From Candidatus Zixiibacteriota bacterium (GTDB lineage Bacteria > Zixibacteria > MSB-5A5 > GN15 > FEB-12), in the NCBI GenBank assembly GCA_020348905.1, contig CP070756.1, forward strand, positions 2,338,914 through 2,372,578: a stretch of DNA of 33,665 bases, read 5' to 3'. The position numbers and the translations under genes were made by a program. The notes under the pieces were generated by a model. It saw only the letters and a program-made list of their open reading frames with translations, was not told where the DNA came from and made no database searches. Positions 10,224 to 18,910 of this stretch are shown here, piece after piece. Within the stretch, counting starts at the first letter, position 1; each line of letters starts with the position of its first letter.

Positions 10224-11482
10224 CCGGTACCAACTCAAATAACTTCTGGCTTTTTCTGGAACTGCTGGCCACCCGTAAGCGTCTGATACTGTCAGTAATT
10301 GTAATAGTCACCCTGGTGGCCGTGGTGGTGTCCCTGGTTCTGCCCAAGTGGTATACCGCCACCGCTCTCCTTCTCCCTCCAAAAACGGTTTCGGTTCCGT
10401 TCAGTAATTTAAGCGACTGGTCGGAAGCACTTTCTCTCACCGCCGGTCTCAACCTTCCCGTAAGAGCGACACCTTCGGATATATACTATCGTATGCTCAA
10501 GAGCCGGGCCGTGACTTCCCGCGTTATTGAGACCTTCGATCTTGCCGAAAGGTACGATACCGACAACTACGAAGAAACTTACCTGGCTCTTATGGAATAT
10601 GCCCACATAAGCGTATCGGAAGAGGGTTTGATCCAGGTCGCGGTGGAGGACAAAGACCCCAACGTTGCTGCTGGTATAGCCAATTCTTTCGTCGAGGAGC
10701 TTGAAAACGTCAGCTCGGGTATTGTATCCGACAGAATCAGCAAAACAAGGGAATTTCTCTCCGAAAGACTTGAACAGGTTAAATCGGAACTCGATTCGAG
10801 TCGAGCGCAGCTCGAGGAATTCCAGATGAAGCACAAGGCCGTTGACTTCGATGAGCAGACCCGGCTGGCCATTGAAAGGGCGGCTGCTCTCAAAGTTAAT
10901 CTGGCGGAAGTTGAATTCGAGGCTCGACTCAGCGCCCTCACGTTGGGTAAAGATAACGTTGAAATGGTCAAGCTCAATCGCAAGCGCGAGATTATCCAGG
11001 ATCAACTGCGACAACTCGAAACCGAAAATTCCGATAGTTCCTTCTTTTCCTTGCCGGTAGCCGCGATACCATCGCTCCGTGGGGAATACGAGAGTTTATT
11101 CAGCAAGGTCGAGGTAGCCGAGGCTCTGTATTCGGTTCTGCTCGAGCAAAACGAACAGGCCAAGGTGAGAGAGTACGAAAACCTGCCCTCGGTATCTGTG
11201 CTCGACCCTGCCCGCCCGCCGACCATGCGAAGCTGGCCCCAACGGAGTCTGATTGTTGGAGTGTCAGCCGGATTATCTGTTATTTTCGCCATATTCCTTG
11301 CCGCTGTCATGGAATACTTCTCGAGGCTCCGCCATACCAATCCCGAGGATTACGAGAAGTTAATGCACTTCGTAGACGCTTTTTTTGGATGGCTCCCGGG
11401 CGTTAAATTCGTTGATGCCCCCCCTCAAACGACCCCTCCCGACCAGAGAAAGAGGCAGTACAATGTCGACGTCGATAGTTGA
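10220..11482 (+). CDS. Wzz-type chain-length determinant (polysaccharide co-polymerase)
   Basis: An inner-membrane protein that sets polysaccharide chain length and links polymerisation to export. It has a first transmembrane helix at about 20-42 (LILSVIVIVTLVAVVVSLVL), the Wzz segment YTATALLLPP just after it, a long periplasmic coiled coil (about 170-300) and a second helix at about 344-366, preceded by the typical proline-rich stretch ARPPTMRSWPQRS. There is no C-terminal tyrosine-kinase domain, so it belongs to the kinase-free class; no separate BY-kinase gene is in the window. It overlaps the exporter gene by 4 bases and the following acetyltransferase gene by 20. Confidence 0.88.
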   Translation: MTGTNSNNFWLFLELLATRKRLILSVIVIVTLVAVVVSLVLPKWYTATALLLPPKTVSVPFSNLSDWSEALSLTAGLNLPVRATPSDIYYRMLKSRAVTSRVIETFDLAERYDTDNYEETYLALMEYAHISVSEEGLIQVAVEDKDPNVAAGIANSFVEELENVSSGIVSDRISKTREFLSERLEQVKSELDSSRAQLEEFQMKHKAVDFDEQTRLAIERAAALKVNLAEVEFEARLSALTLGKDNVEMVKLNRKREIIQDQLRQLETENSDSSFFSLPVAAIPSLRGEYESLFSKVEVAEALYSVLLEQNEQAKVREYENLPSVSVLDPARPPTMRSWPQRSLIVGVSAGLSVIFAIFLAAVMEYFSRLRHTNPEDYEKLMHFVDAFFGWLPGVKFVDAPPQTTPPDQRKRQYNVDVDS

Positions 11483-12221
11483 TTCATCGGCCCGGCTCGG
11501 TTCTGGAACCGGTACAGGTGAATTCTGCTATATCGGCCGAAACGTTCAAATCGGCTCCGGCTGCGTTATTGGACACCGGGTTGTGGTTCACGATGACACC
11601 GTCATCGGCGACAACGTCCGCCTGGACGATGGCTGTGTTGTTGGAAAGTTGCCCATGAAGGCTGCCATATCAGCTACGACCAAGGAGCAGAATCTGCCTG
11701 CCTGCACCGTTGCCGATAACTGCATCATTGGTACCAATGTGGTGGTTTACCGGGGCGCCGAGATTGGCGAGCGTGTCCTGATAGCCGATCAGTCGACGGT
11801 AAGGGAAAACGTCAGCATCGGCAAGTACACAATCGTCGGGCGCGGCGTTGCTATAGAGAATTTCTGCAAGATCGGTCAATATGTCAAACTGGAAACTAAC
11901 GTTTACGTAACCGCCTACTCCGAGATCGAAGACCGCGTGTTTATGGCCCCCTGCGTGTCGACCTCAAATGATAACTACGTCGGCCGGACCGAGGAGCGCT
12001 TCAAACATTTCAAAGGTGTCACGGTCAAGAAAGGCGCTCGCATAGGCGTCAACGCGACCATCCTTCCCGGCAAAGTGATTCACGAGGACGCTCTTGTTGC
12101 CGCTGGCGCCGTTGTTACCCGTGATGCCCCATCCCGAAAGATAGTCGCCGGCGCTCCCGCCAGAGCCATACGCGAGGTACCAAGTGAGCAACTTCTCGAA
12201 AACCAGGGCTGGAAAGATTGA
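11463..12221 (+). CDS. Left-handed beta-helix acetyltransferase, WbpD/FdtC-like
   Basis: The 252-aa protein is built largely of hexapeptide repeats ([LIV]Gxxxx), for example IGRNVQIGSGCVIG and IGDNVRLDDGCVVG, the fold of sugar O- and N-acetyltransferases using acetyl-CoA. The C-terminal part (VKKGARIGVNATILPG, then AGAVVTRDAPSRKIVAGAPA) resembles enzymes that acetylate the 3-amino group of nucleotide-activated amino sugars. The neighbour downstream is a sugar aminotransferase, which supports the pairing of transamination then N-acetylation; this is inference. ATG 11463 follows AGAGG and lies within the end of the Wzz-like gene. Upstream in-frame starts would extend it into that gene without reason. 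Confidence 0.8.
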   Translation: MSTSIVDSSARLGSGTGTGEFCYIGRNVQIGSGCVIGHRVVVHDDTVIGDNVRLDDGCVVGKLPMKAAISATTKEQNLPACTVADNCIIGTNVVVYRGAEIGERVLIADQSTVRENVSIGKYTIVGRGVAIENFCKIGQYVKLETNVYVTAYSEIEDRVFMAPCVSTSNDNYVGRTEERFKHFKGVTVKKGARIGVNATILPGKVIHEDALVAAGAVVTRDAPSRKIVAGAPARAIREVPSEQLLENQGWKD

Positions 12222-12233
12222 GGTAAACCATAC

Positions 12234-13340
12234 ATGCCAATACCCCTTTTGGATTTAAGCAGACAATACGCCTACTTGAAGCCGGACCTTGATCAGGCTG
12301 TCATAAAAGTCCTTAGCCATGGTGGGTTTATCCTGGGGCCCGAGGTCAAACAACTCGAATCAGCTGTTGCCGAGTTGTGCGACGTCAAATATGCGGCCGG
12401 GGTGGCATCGGGTACCGATGCTCTGCTTCTGGCCCTGCACGCGTGCGGAGTGGTGGACGGTGACGAAGTCATTACGCCGGACCTCTCGTTTTTTGCCACC
12501 GCCGGGGTTGTTTCGCGTCTGGGGGCGAGGCCGGTCTTCGTCGATATCGAACCGGATACTTATAACATCGATCCCGAGAAAGTTGCCGCCGCCATCACCT
12601 CAAAAACCAGGGCCATTGTGCCGGTACACCTGTTCGGGCAGGTGGCCGATATGGACCCGATTATGGAGATTGCCCGTCACCACGGTATCAAGGTTGTCGA
12701 GGATGCCGCCCAGGCCATCGGCGCCCGCTATAAGGACAGGCCGGCCGGCTCCATCGGTGATTACGGTTGTTTCTCTTTCTATCCGTCAAAGAACCTCGGG
12801 GCGGGCGGGGATGGCGGCATGATTACCACCGATACCGATGAAAATATCGATCTGCTTCGAATCCTTCGGGTGCACGGAGGTCAACCCAAATACTATCACA
12901 AAATCATCGGCTATAACTCACGACTGGCGACCCTGCAGGCTGCGGTCTTGTTGGTCAAGCTTGCCCACCTGCAAACCTGGTCCGAAAAACGAATCGAACA
13001 TGCCGGAATATATGACGAGGCCTTCCGTGATATCGATGCCGTCGTGTGTCCGGTCGTAAAAGACTATTCGACTTTCCACATCTACAATCAGTACACTATC
13101 GCCGTCGAAAACCGTGACCGCCTGATGGCCGAGCTGAAGAAAGCGGAAATAGGCTTCGAGATTTATTACCCGGTTCCGTTCCACATGCAAGAGTGCTTTG
13201 CCTACCTCGGATACGAGCCGAACGACTTCCCCGTCGCAACTCGGGCCGCTGCGCAGGTAATCTCCCTGCCTATCTACCCGGAAATGACCCCATCCGAGCA
13301 GGCTGAAATTATAGCGACAGTTGAGCGAGCGGTGTCGTGA
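12234..13340 (+). CDS. DegT/DnrJ/EryC1/StrS-family sugar aminotransferase
   Basis: A PLP enzyme that transaminates a keto-sugar nucleotide, usually with glutamate. Its 368 aa have all family marks: IPLLDLSRQY at the start, GVASGTDALLLAL (cofactor phosphate binding), EDAAQAIGARY, and the PLP lysine Lys186 in SFYPSKNLGAGGDGG. The opening and the FILGPEVKQLE segment resemble the 3-aminotransferase branch (WbpE, FdtB/QdtB) more than the ArnB/PseC branch. Together with the acetyltransferase before it, it would build a 3-acetamido sugar. Start ATG 12234 has GAGGT upstream. The required oxidase and dehydratase are not in this window. Confidence 0.88.
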   Translation: MPIPLLDLSRQYAYLKPDLDQAVIKVLSHGGFILGPEVKQLESAVAELCDVKYAAGVASGTDALLLALHACGVVDGDEVITPDLSFFATAGVVSRLGARPVFVDIEPDTYNIDPEKVAAAITSKTRAIVPVHLFGQVADMDPIMEIARHHGIKVVEDAAQAIGARYKDRPAGSIGDYGCFSFYPSKNLGAGGDGGMITTDTDENIDLLRILRVHGGQPKYYHKIIGYNSRLATLQAAVLLVKLAHLQTWSEKRIEHAGIYDEAFRDIDAVVCPVVKDYSTFHIYNQYTIAVENRDRLMAELKKAEIGFEIYYPVPFHMQECFAYLGYEPNDFPVATRAAAQVISLPIYPEMTPSEQAEIIATVERAVS

Positions 13341-13402
13341 CCTTCTTCAGCAACCGCGATCCGGCTGTGAATGTTCAGCATCTCAAGTAGGGGGAGACGC
13401 GG

Positions 13403-14377
13403 GTGGGACTTCTGTCTTCAGTAAAACAAAACGTCAGGATCTGGGTGAAGGCGATCCTGCCGGAATCGGCTATACAGGCCCTGCGAAGGACCTCCCGAAG
13501 ACTAACCTCTCCGTCCAGACGCGTAGACCGCGATAGCCTGCCGCCGATTCTGGTCGAAGATCTCGTCATGGACCTGAAAAAAGCTGGAATAGAGCCGGGC
13601 GATGTCGTCATGGTTCACTCGTCGTTATCACGGATCGGAAACGTCGCTGGAGGTGCCCCCACCGTCATTGAGAGCTTACAGCAAGCTGTGACCTCCGAAG
13701 GCACCGTAATGATGCCCTGCTACAATTCTGCCGATGAGGCTTTCCGTCGCTCGAAGAAGAACGATCCGCTGGACCTTCGCACGGCCCCGTCGGCCGTCGG
13801 AAAAATTACCGAGGTCTTTCGGACGTCGGAAGGGGTTATGCGAAGTTCACACCCGTTCTCTTCGGCCTGCGCCTGGGGAAAAAACGCCGAATACCTGACC
13901 TCGCAGCATGCCGCCCATCCGAATGTCTGCCATGCCTCCTCTCCGGTGGGGAGGCTGGTCGAGCTCAAGGGCAAAGTTCTCGGAATCGGCATCCCTATCG
14001 CCCAGGGTCTGGGAGTTGCTCACTATCTCGAGGATACCTGGGACGGCTTTCCCTTCGAGGTCCATTCTGATACCGTCACGGTCACCTACATTGACGCCGA
14101 AGGAACAGAAGTGACCCGCGAAGTGTCTCGCTACGACCCGAAAGTGGCTCGTACCCGCGTTGATTATCCCGATGGCCAATGGATATGCGAAAAACTTACC
14201 GAGCACATGATCCGCGTGGGCGTGATGAACGTCTTCAAATTCGGGCAGGCCGACTTGTGGATTATGGAAGCGCCAAAACTGTATCAGGAAATGAAGCGCC
14301 TGGCGCGGAAAAATGTCACCATGTACTTGACCGAGGATAAACTTGCCGATGAGAATCGGGACATTACCACCTGGTAG
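13403..14377 (+). CDS. AAC(3)-family N-acyltransferase in a polysaccharide operon
   Basis: The fold family includes aminoglycoside 3-N-acetyltransferases and YokD. Visible marks are VVMVHSSLSRIG (69-79), LRTAPSAVGKITEVFR (125-140) and RSSHPFSSACAWG (147-159), which holds the conserved His150. The first 45 residues are basic and family-atypical. Its place between a sugar aminotransferase and a deacetylase-like gene argues that it acylates an amino sugar of the polysaccharide and is not a drug-resistance gene; that is inference. GTG 13403 is chosen as start because GGGGGAG sits 6 bases upstream. The 62-base gap before it is the widest gap inside the operon. Confidence 0.8.
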   Translation: MGLLSSVKQNVRIWVKAILPESAIQALRRTSRRLTSPSRRVDRDSLPPILVEDLVMDLKKAGIEPGDVVMVHSSLSRIGNVAGGAPTVIESLQQAVTSEGTVMMPCYNSADEAFRRSKKNDPLDLRTAPSAVGKITEVFRTSEGVMRSSHPFSSACAWGKNAEYLTSQHAAHPNVCHASSPVGRLVELKGKVLGIGIPIAQGLGVAHYLEDTWDGFPFEVHSDTVTVTYIDAEGTEVTREVSRYDPKVARTRVDYPDGQWICEKLTEHMIRVGVMNVFKFGQADLWIMEAPKLYQEMKRLARKNVTMYLTEDKLADENRDITTW

Positions 14378-14382
14378 CTAAT

Positions 14383-15483
14383 ATGTCACTGCCGTCGATT
14401 TATTGTGTCGTCACCGCCGATTATGAGATCTTCCTTGGAAGAAATTTCCTCAGCCACGATGAGGTCCTCTTCCGGCCGGCCTGGCGAATGATGGAAGTTT
14501 GCGAGGCCCGGAGCGTTCCGGTAACGTTCTTTGCCGACGTTTGTTCGGTATGGGCGCATCGGGCTCATGATGAACTTGCCGGCTTCGTTGACTCATTTGA
14601 ATCTCAGCTCAAAGCGGCCGTGGAGAGGGGTCACGATGTTCAGCTGCACCTCCATCCGCACTGGCTGAACTCAACCTACCTCGATAATCAGTGGCGTGTC
14701 TCCACCGAGAAAATGTATCTCTATGAACTGGGTTACCATCAGGGAGAAAATACCGCCCCGTTCATCATCAATGCAGGTGTCAAGTACCTCGAGGACCTGC
14801 TTCATCCCACAAAATCAGACTACCGTTGCCACGCCTTCCGTGCTGCCGGGCTCGCCCTTCAACCCGAAGAAGACAAACTCATCGCGGCGTTACTTGCTGC
14901 GGGAATAAATGTTGATTCCAGTATTGCTAAAGATATCAGGCTCAAGATGGATACGGTTAATATCGACTACACCGGCATGCCGGGAACGGCCAACTGGTAT
15001 GTGGATCCAGACGGCGGACTGCGACAACCGCGTGATAGCGGTCTGCTGGAGGTTCCCATCGCCACTTTTCAGAGCGGTCTGACCTCTCGTATCGGCTTTC
15101 TGATCCGCCGCGCCCTTTCAGTTTCGATGCGTCGCGGTGCGAGCATCTCCCGATCCGAAAAGCAGACCAGGCTAGCCAATCTTATAAGCCTGCTGCGCTA
15201 CAACTTGCGCTACATTGGCACCAACCCGTGGTTCCTACTGTCATGCGACACCAAAGGCGTTAACCTGAATATGCTCCTCCGCGGTGTGGATAACTACATT
15301 GACGGTCACAGTGAATCGGACATCATTTGCTTATCTATGATTAACCACCCCAAGATGATGTTCAGGCAGCAATTTGACCTCCTGGAGAACCTTATAGATT
15401 CGATGCGACAGAAGTATCAGGACCGAATCTCCTTCGTCACCTTTGGCGATGTGCTTTCCCGCGTCAAGAGAAAGGCCGGGTGA
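14383..15483 (+). CDS. Polysaccharide-deacetylase-like (CE4-type) protein
   Basis: The 366-aa cytoplasmic-looking protein (no signal peptide) shows the metal-site pattern of NodB/CE4 deacetylases in a variant form. Asp13 lies in VVTADYE, the counterpart of the TFDDG motif; the histidine cluster is in VQLHLHPHW (His89, His91, His93); Arg153 lies in CHAFRAAG, the counterpart of the FRxPxG motif. CE4-like enzymes remove acetyl groups from N-acetylated sugars using a divalent metal. The second half, after about residue 220, is not recognised. It starts 6 bases after the AAC(3)-family gene and is followed within 5 bases by a glycosyltransferase. A lipid-linked or nucleotide-linked substrate is likelier than an exported polymer, given its apparent location. 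Confidence 0.7.
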   Translation: MSLPSIYCVVTADYEIFLGRNFLSHDEVLFRPAWRMMEVCEARSVPVTFFADVCSVWAHRAHDELAGFVDSFESQLKAAVERGHDVQLHLHPHWLNSTYLDNQWRVSTEKMYLYELGYHQGENTAPFIINAGVKYLEDLLHPTKSDYRCHAFRAAGLALQPEEDKLIAALLAAGINVDSSIAKDIRLKMDTVNIDYTGMPGTANWYVDPDGGLRQPRDSGLLEVPIATFQSGLTSRIGFLIRRALSVSMRRGASISRSEKQTRLANLISLLRYNLRYIGTNPWFLLSCDTKGVNLNMLLRGVDNYIDGHSESDIICLSMINHPKMMFRQQFDLLENLIDSMRQKYQDRISFVTFGDVLSRVKRKAG

Positions 15484-15487
15484 TGAT

Positions 15488-16558
15488 ATGGCTGGAAAAC
15501 GTGTTCTGCTTTTTGGCTGGGCCTCAAAAGTTCAGGTGCACCTCTTCCGCTGGGCTCGCGGGCTAAAAGAGCGTGGCTACGACGTAAAAGTAGTCGCCCT
15601 GGGTGGTACGCCTATCGAAGGCATCGAAACCGTGAACCTTCCGCGAAAAGGTAAACTGTCTTATTTCCGCCAGGTACGGGCGGCGGTGAATGAAGCCCAC
15701 CGGTTCAAACCTGACCTGGTCCACGCTCACTACGCGACCGGTTACGGTTATTGGGCCTATCGGACCAATATTAAGCCGACAGTTGTTTCAGTGTGGGGAG
15801 CCGACGTTATCGACTTCCCGACAGTCTGGTACAAAAGAGCCTTGGTGAGAAGAGTGCTTAAACGCGCCACCCACATAACCGCTACCAGTCAGCTGCTCAA
15901 GAGAAAGACGCTCGACATCCTCCCCGGCTCAGGCAATAAGATCACCGTCATTCCCTTCGGCGTCAACCTTCCCGACAACCAGCGCCCCATGCCGGACACA
16001 CCCGTCAAAATGTGCTTTATCAAAAACCACAACTGGAAATACGGTCCTGATATATTGCTCGAGGCAATGGCGCAGGTTAAGAAGACCTGTCCACACGTCA
16101 AGCTGTCAATGGCCGGGACAGGAGAACTCAATGAGTATCTCAAACAGATGGCTACCCGGCTCGACATCAATGATGTTGTTGACTTTGTCGGTTTCGTGCC
16201 TCATGATAAAATGTACTCCTTCATAGCCGACCATCACTTCATGGTGATGCCGTCGGTCTCGGAGTCGGAATCTTTCGGGGTGGCCGTGCTGGAAGCCGGC
16301 GCGTGCGGCAGAGCCGTTCTGACTTCAAGGATTGGAGGCGTACCGGAGGTTGTCGTCGACGGAGAAACGGGACGGTTGCTTCCGCCGGGTGACAGGGACA
16401 AACTGGCCGAGGCTATTATCGAATTTGCCGGCAACCCGGACAGACTCCGCGGCATGGGCCGGGCCGGGTACGAATTCGTCAAGGAAAATTATACCTGGGA
16501 CAGGTCACTCGATCTGATGACTGACCTCTACGATCGATTACTACATGAAAAAAAATAA
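15488..16558 (+). CDS. GT4-family glycosyltransferase
   Basis: A cytoplasmic, retaining GT-B transferase of 356 aa that would add a sugar to a lipid-linked oligosaccharide. The N-terminal domain has VHAHYATGYGYWA and SVWGADVIDF. The C-terminal domain has AGTGELNEYL and the nucleotide-sugar EX7E motif in ESESFGVAVLEAGACG (Glu261 and Glu269), then VVDGETGRLLPPGD. Start ATG 15488 lies 5 bases after the preceding stop; an upstream in-frame ATG at 15443 would overlap the deacetylase gene. It is the only soluble glycosyltransferase of the operon, so more must be encoded elsewhere. The last codons run through eight A residues and overlap the next gene's start. Confidence 0.9.
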   Translation: MAGKRVLLFGWASKVQVHLFRWARGLKERGYDVKVVALGGTPIEGIETVNLPRKGKLSYFRQVRAAVNEAHRFKPDLVHAHYATGYGYWAYRTNIKPTVVSVWGADVIDFPTVWYKRALVRRVLKRATHITATSQLLKRKTLDILPGSGNKITVIPFGVNLPDNQRPMPDTPVKMCFIKNHNWKYGPDILLEAMAQVKKTCPHVKLSMAGTGELNEYLKQMATRLDINDVVDFVGFVPHDKMYSFIADHHFMVMPSVSESESFGVAVLEAGACGRAVLTSRIGGVPEVVVDGETGRLLPPGDRDKLAEAIIEFAGNPDRLRGMGRAGYEFVKENYTWDRSLDLMTDLYDRLLHEKK

Positions 16559-17720
16559 GACATTGCGCCGCGTTCCCCTCCATGACATAAAACTGTCCGG
16601 TCAGGCAATAAAGCATGCCAATGAGACTCTGAAGTCCGGCTGGTTGTCGCCCGGCCCTAAGGTCGCCGCCTTTGAAAAAGCCCTGTGCGAGATGATGCGG
16701 ACTCGCTACGGGGCAGCTGTAGCATCAGCTACGGCCGGCCTGGAACTGGTCCTGACCAGCATAGGTGCTCAACCCGGCAAGGAAGTTGTCACCACTCCTT
16801 TGACCTTTGTTGGTACCATAGAAGCCATTCTGTCCGCCGGAGCCACGCCGGTCTTTGCCGACATCGATCCGCAAAGCTTAAATATCGATCCCGACGAGGT
16901 ATTCCGCAAAATTACCCACCATACTATTGCTGTCATGCCGGTTGATATAGCCGGCTACCCGGCCGATTACCGCGTGCTGAAAAAAATCTGCGATACCAAA
17001 TCGGTCCCCTTGATTGCCGATGCCGCCCATTCTGTCGGAAGTGCCTACCGTGGAAAACCGATACCCGGGCACACCGATGCTGCTGTGATATCATTTCATG
17101 CCACCAAAAACCTCACCTGCGGTGAGGGGGGTATGGTCCTTTCAAAACACAAGGCCATCATCGATGCTGTCCGTATAATGTCACGGCACGGCCTGACCTC
17201 AAGCGCCTACCAGCGAAAGAAAGCCGCCCGGTGGGACTACGATGCCATGTACCCGGGCTACAAGGCCAACATGTCGGAGGTCCACGCCGCTATCGGCCTG
17301 GGTCAACTGTCTGTCTTCCAGAGCGATCAGGAAAAGCGCAGGAGGCTTGCGGGGCGATACATGACCGGACTGTCCGGTCTGACCGAGTATATCGAACTGC
17401 CACCACAGGAGAAACACTGCCGGCATGGCTGGCACCTTTTCATAATCAAACTGCGCCTTTCCCGGCTGCGTATCAAACGTGATACTTTTATAGAAAAACT
17501 GGCCGGATACGGCGTCGAATGCGGCGTGCACTATAAACCGATTTTCGAGCTGTCGTACTACCGGGAAATATTGGGTGAAACCGGCCAGTACCTCCCCAAC
17601 GCAACCTATGCCGGCCGGAGAATAGTAACGCTGCCTCTCTATCCCGGCCTGAAGATGACTGATGTCAACTACGTTTGCGAGTGTATCGCAAAGGTTATAA
17701 AGCAGTACGGCCGCAAGTAG
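16545..17720 (+). CDS. DegT/DnrJ/EryC1/StrS-family aminotransferase, ArnB/PseC-like
   Basis: A second PLP sugar aminotransferase, 391 aa. Family marks are LKSGWLSPGPKVAAFE, GAAVASATAGLELVL, PLTFVGTIEAIL, ADAAHSVGSAYRG and the PLP lysine Lys188 in SFHATKNLTCGEGG. The TSGWL-like opening and the HATKN motif place it nearer the 4-aminotransferase branch (ArnB, PseC, PglE) than its partner at 12234. Two different aminotransferases in one operon suggest two amino sugars or one diamino sugar; this is inference. The ATG overlaps the end of the glycosyltransferase gene by 14 bases with no good ribosome binding site, so coupling is likely. It closes the tightly packed run. Confidence 0.88.
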   Translation: MKKNKTLRRVPLHDIKLSGQAIKHANETLKSGWLSPGPKVAAFEKALCEMMRTRYGAAVASATAGLELVLTSIGAQPGKEVVTTPLTFVGTIEAILSAGATPVFADIDPQSLNIDPDEVFRKITHHTIAVMPVDIAGYPADYRVLKKICDTKSVPLIADAAHSVGSAYRGKPIPGHTDAAVISFHATKNLTCGEGGMVLSKHKAIIDAVRIMSRHGLTSSAYQRKKAARWDYDAMYPGYKANMSEVHAAIGLGQLSVFQSDQEKRRRLAGRYMTGLSGLTEYIELPPQEKHCRHGWHLFIIKLRLSRLRIKRDTFIEKLAGYGVECGVHYKPIFELSYYREILGETGQYLPNATYAGRRIVTLPLYPGLKMTDVNYVCECIAKVIKQYGRK

Positions 17721-17794
17721 ACCGTTCGAATCCCAATTGCCAATCCTTTATGCAGCCTCTTGTCTAAGCCGGCTGGATGTATTAATTTCAGGTT

Positions 17795-18790
17795 ATGCCG
17801 GCCAATCTGCCACCACAATACTACGAACTCGAGCGCGAGTTCAAGGCTGAACGCGACCCCCGGGAAAAACTGCGCCTGGCCGAGGAGCTGCTGGCTATGA
17901 TGCCCAAACACAAGGGCACCGACAAGCTCCAGGCCGACATGAAGGCCAAGATTTCCAAGCTAAAAAAGCAGATCGAGGGGGGCGATAAAAGTCACGGAGC
18001 ACGTCAACTCACTGCTCACGACCACATTGAAAAGGAGGGCGCCGGACAGGCCATTCTTATCGGTCCGCCCAATTGCGGCAAATCCTCGCTTCTGGAAACT
18101 CTCACTCACGCCAAACCGGTGGTGGCCGATTACCCCTATTCCACCCGTGAACCGCTGGCAGGGATGATGACTTACGAAACGGTTCAGATTCAACTGATTG
18201 ACACCCCGCACGTCTCGCCTGAATCATACGAAAACTATCTCTCCGGGCTGATTCGCAATGCCGATGTCGTCGTGCTGGTGGCTGACCTCGAGGCCAGGAC
18301 CATGGTCGAGGATTTGAGATTCCTGGTTGATAAACTCGAAGAACGCCGCATTCTGCTCAAGCCCGAAGTGACCAGACGCCCTGACGATCCGCGCTTTGCC
18401 TACAAGAAAGCTTTTATTTGTGCTCACAAGGAATACGAAGATGAGGACGGGTATAAACGTGCCGCACTCAAAGAGATGTTTCCTGACTTTGCCCTGGTGG
18501 CAACCTCGATAATCGACGATGACAGCATGGAAGCCTTCAAGAAAACCGTATTCGATGCGCTAAACATCATCAGGGTATATACCAAACCGGTGGGGCATGA
18601 CCCCGACTATAAAGACCCCATCATCCTGCCGATCGGCGGCACCGTTGAAGAAGCCGCCATGACCCTCCACAAGGATTTTGCGCAGAAGATGAAATATGCC
18701 AAAATCTGGGGGGAAGGGAAGTTCGAGGGTCAGCGCGTCCAGAAGGATTTCGTTCTCACCGACGGCGACATTCTGGAATTTCATGTTTGA
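17795..18790 (+). CDS. DRG/Obg-type GTPase with TGS domain, G4 motif lost
   Basis: The 331 aa follow DRG-family order: a charged helical N-terminus (to about 80), a GTPase domain, and a C-terminal TGS domain (about 253-331, IRVYTKPVGHDP to the end DGDILEFHV). G1 is intact as GPPNCGKS (90-97), a DRG-like switch I follows (YPYSTREPLAGMM, 113-125), and G3 is DTPH (136-139). The guanine-specifying NKxD motif reads HKEY (211-214, in ICAHKEYED), so base specificity is uncertain. DRG proteins are ribosome-associated in archaea and eukaryotes; the role of the bacterial relatives is not established. ATG 17795 has only a weak AGG upstream. A 74-base gap separates it from the polysaccharide operon. Confidence 0.83.
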   Translation: MPANLPPQYYELEREFKAERDPREKLRLAEELLAMMPKHKGTDKLQADMKAKISKLKKQIEGGDKSHGARQLTAHDHIEKEGAGQAILIGPPNCGKSSLLETLTHAKPVVADYPYSTREPLAGMMTYETVQIQLIDTPHVSPESYENYLSGLIRNADVVVLVADLEARTMVEDLRFLVDKLEERRILLKPEVTRRPDDPRFAYKKAFICAHKEYEDEDGYKRAALKEMFPDFALVATSIIDDDSMEAFKKTVFDALNIIRVYTKPVGHDPDYKDPIILPIGGTVEEAAMTLHKDFAQKMKYAKIWGEGKFEGQRVQKDFVLTDGDILEFHV

Positions 18791-18818
18791 TAAGCACCGA
18801 TTGGAGCCACATACGTAG

Positions 18819-18844
18819 GGCAGGAGCCCTCTTTGTCTCCTGCC
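18819..18844. repeat. Intergenic palindrome after the GTPase gene
   Basis: GGCAGGAG (18819-18826) and CTCCTGCC (18837-18844) form an 8-bp perfect stem with a 10-base loop about 30 bases after the stop. There is no T-run, so a Rho-independent terminator is doubtful. The left edge reads ACGTAGGG, resembling the edges of other intergenic elements near 20086, 21503 and 21638. Confidence 0.55.
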
Positions 18845-18910
18845 ATTGAGTCTGACAGCCCCCATATCTTATTACTTGACATCGCCTATCTACAACACCA
18901 CTTTTGACGT

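Noticed and set aside
13403..14377. AAC(3)-family gene as an antibiotic-resistance determinant
   Set aside because: It is embedded in a polysaccharide operon between sugar-modifying genes, so sugar N-acylation is the simpler reading.
18819..18844. Rho-independent terminator after the GTPase gene
   Set aside because: The stem is good but no T-run follows on either strand; it is listed as a palindromic repeat instead.
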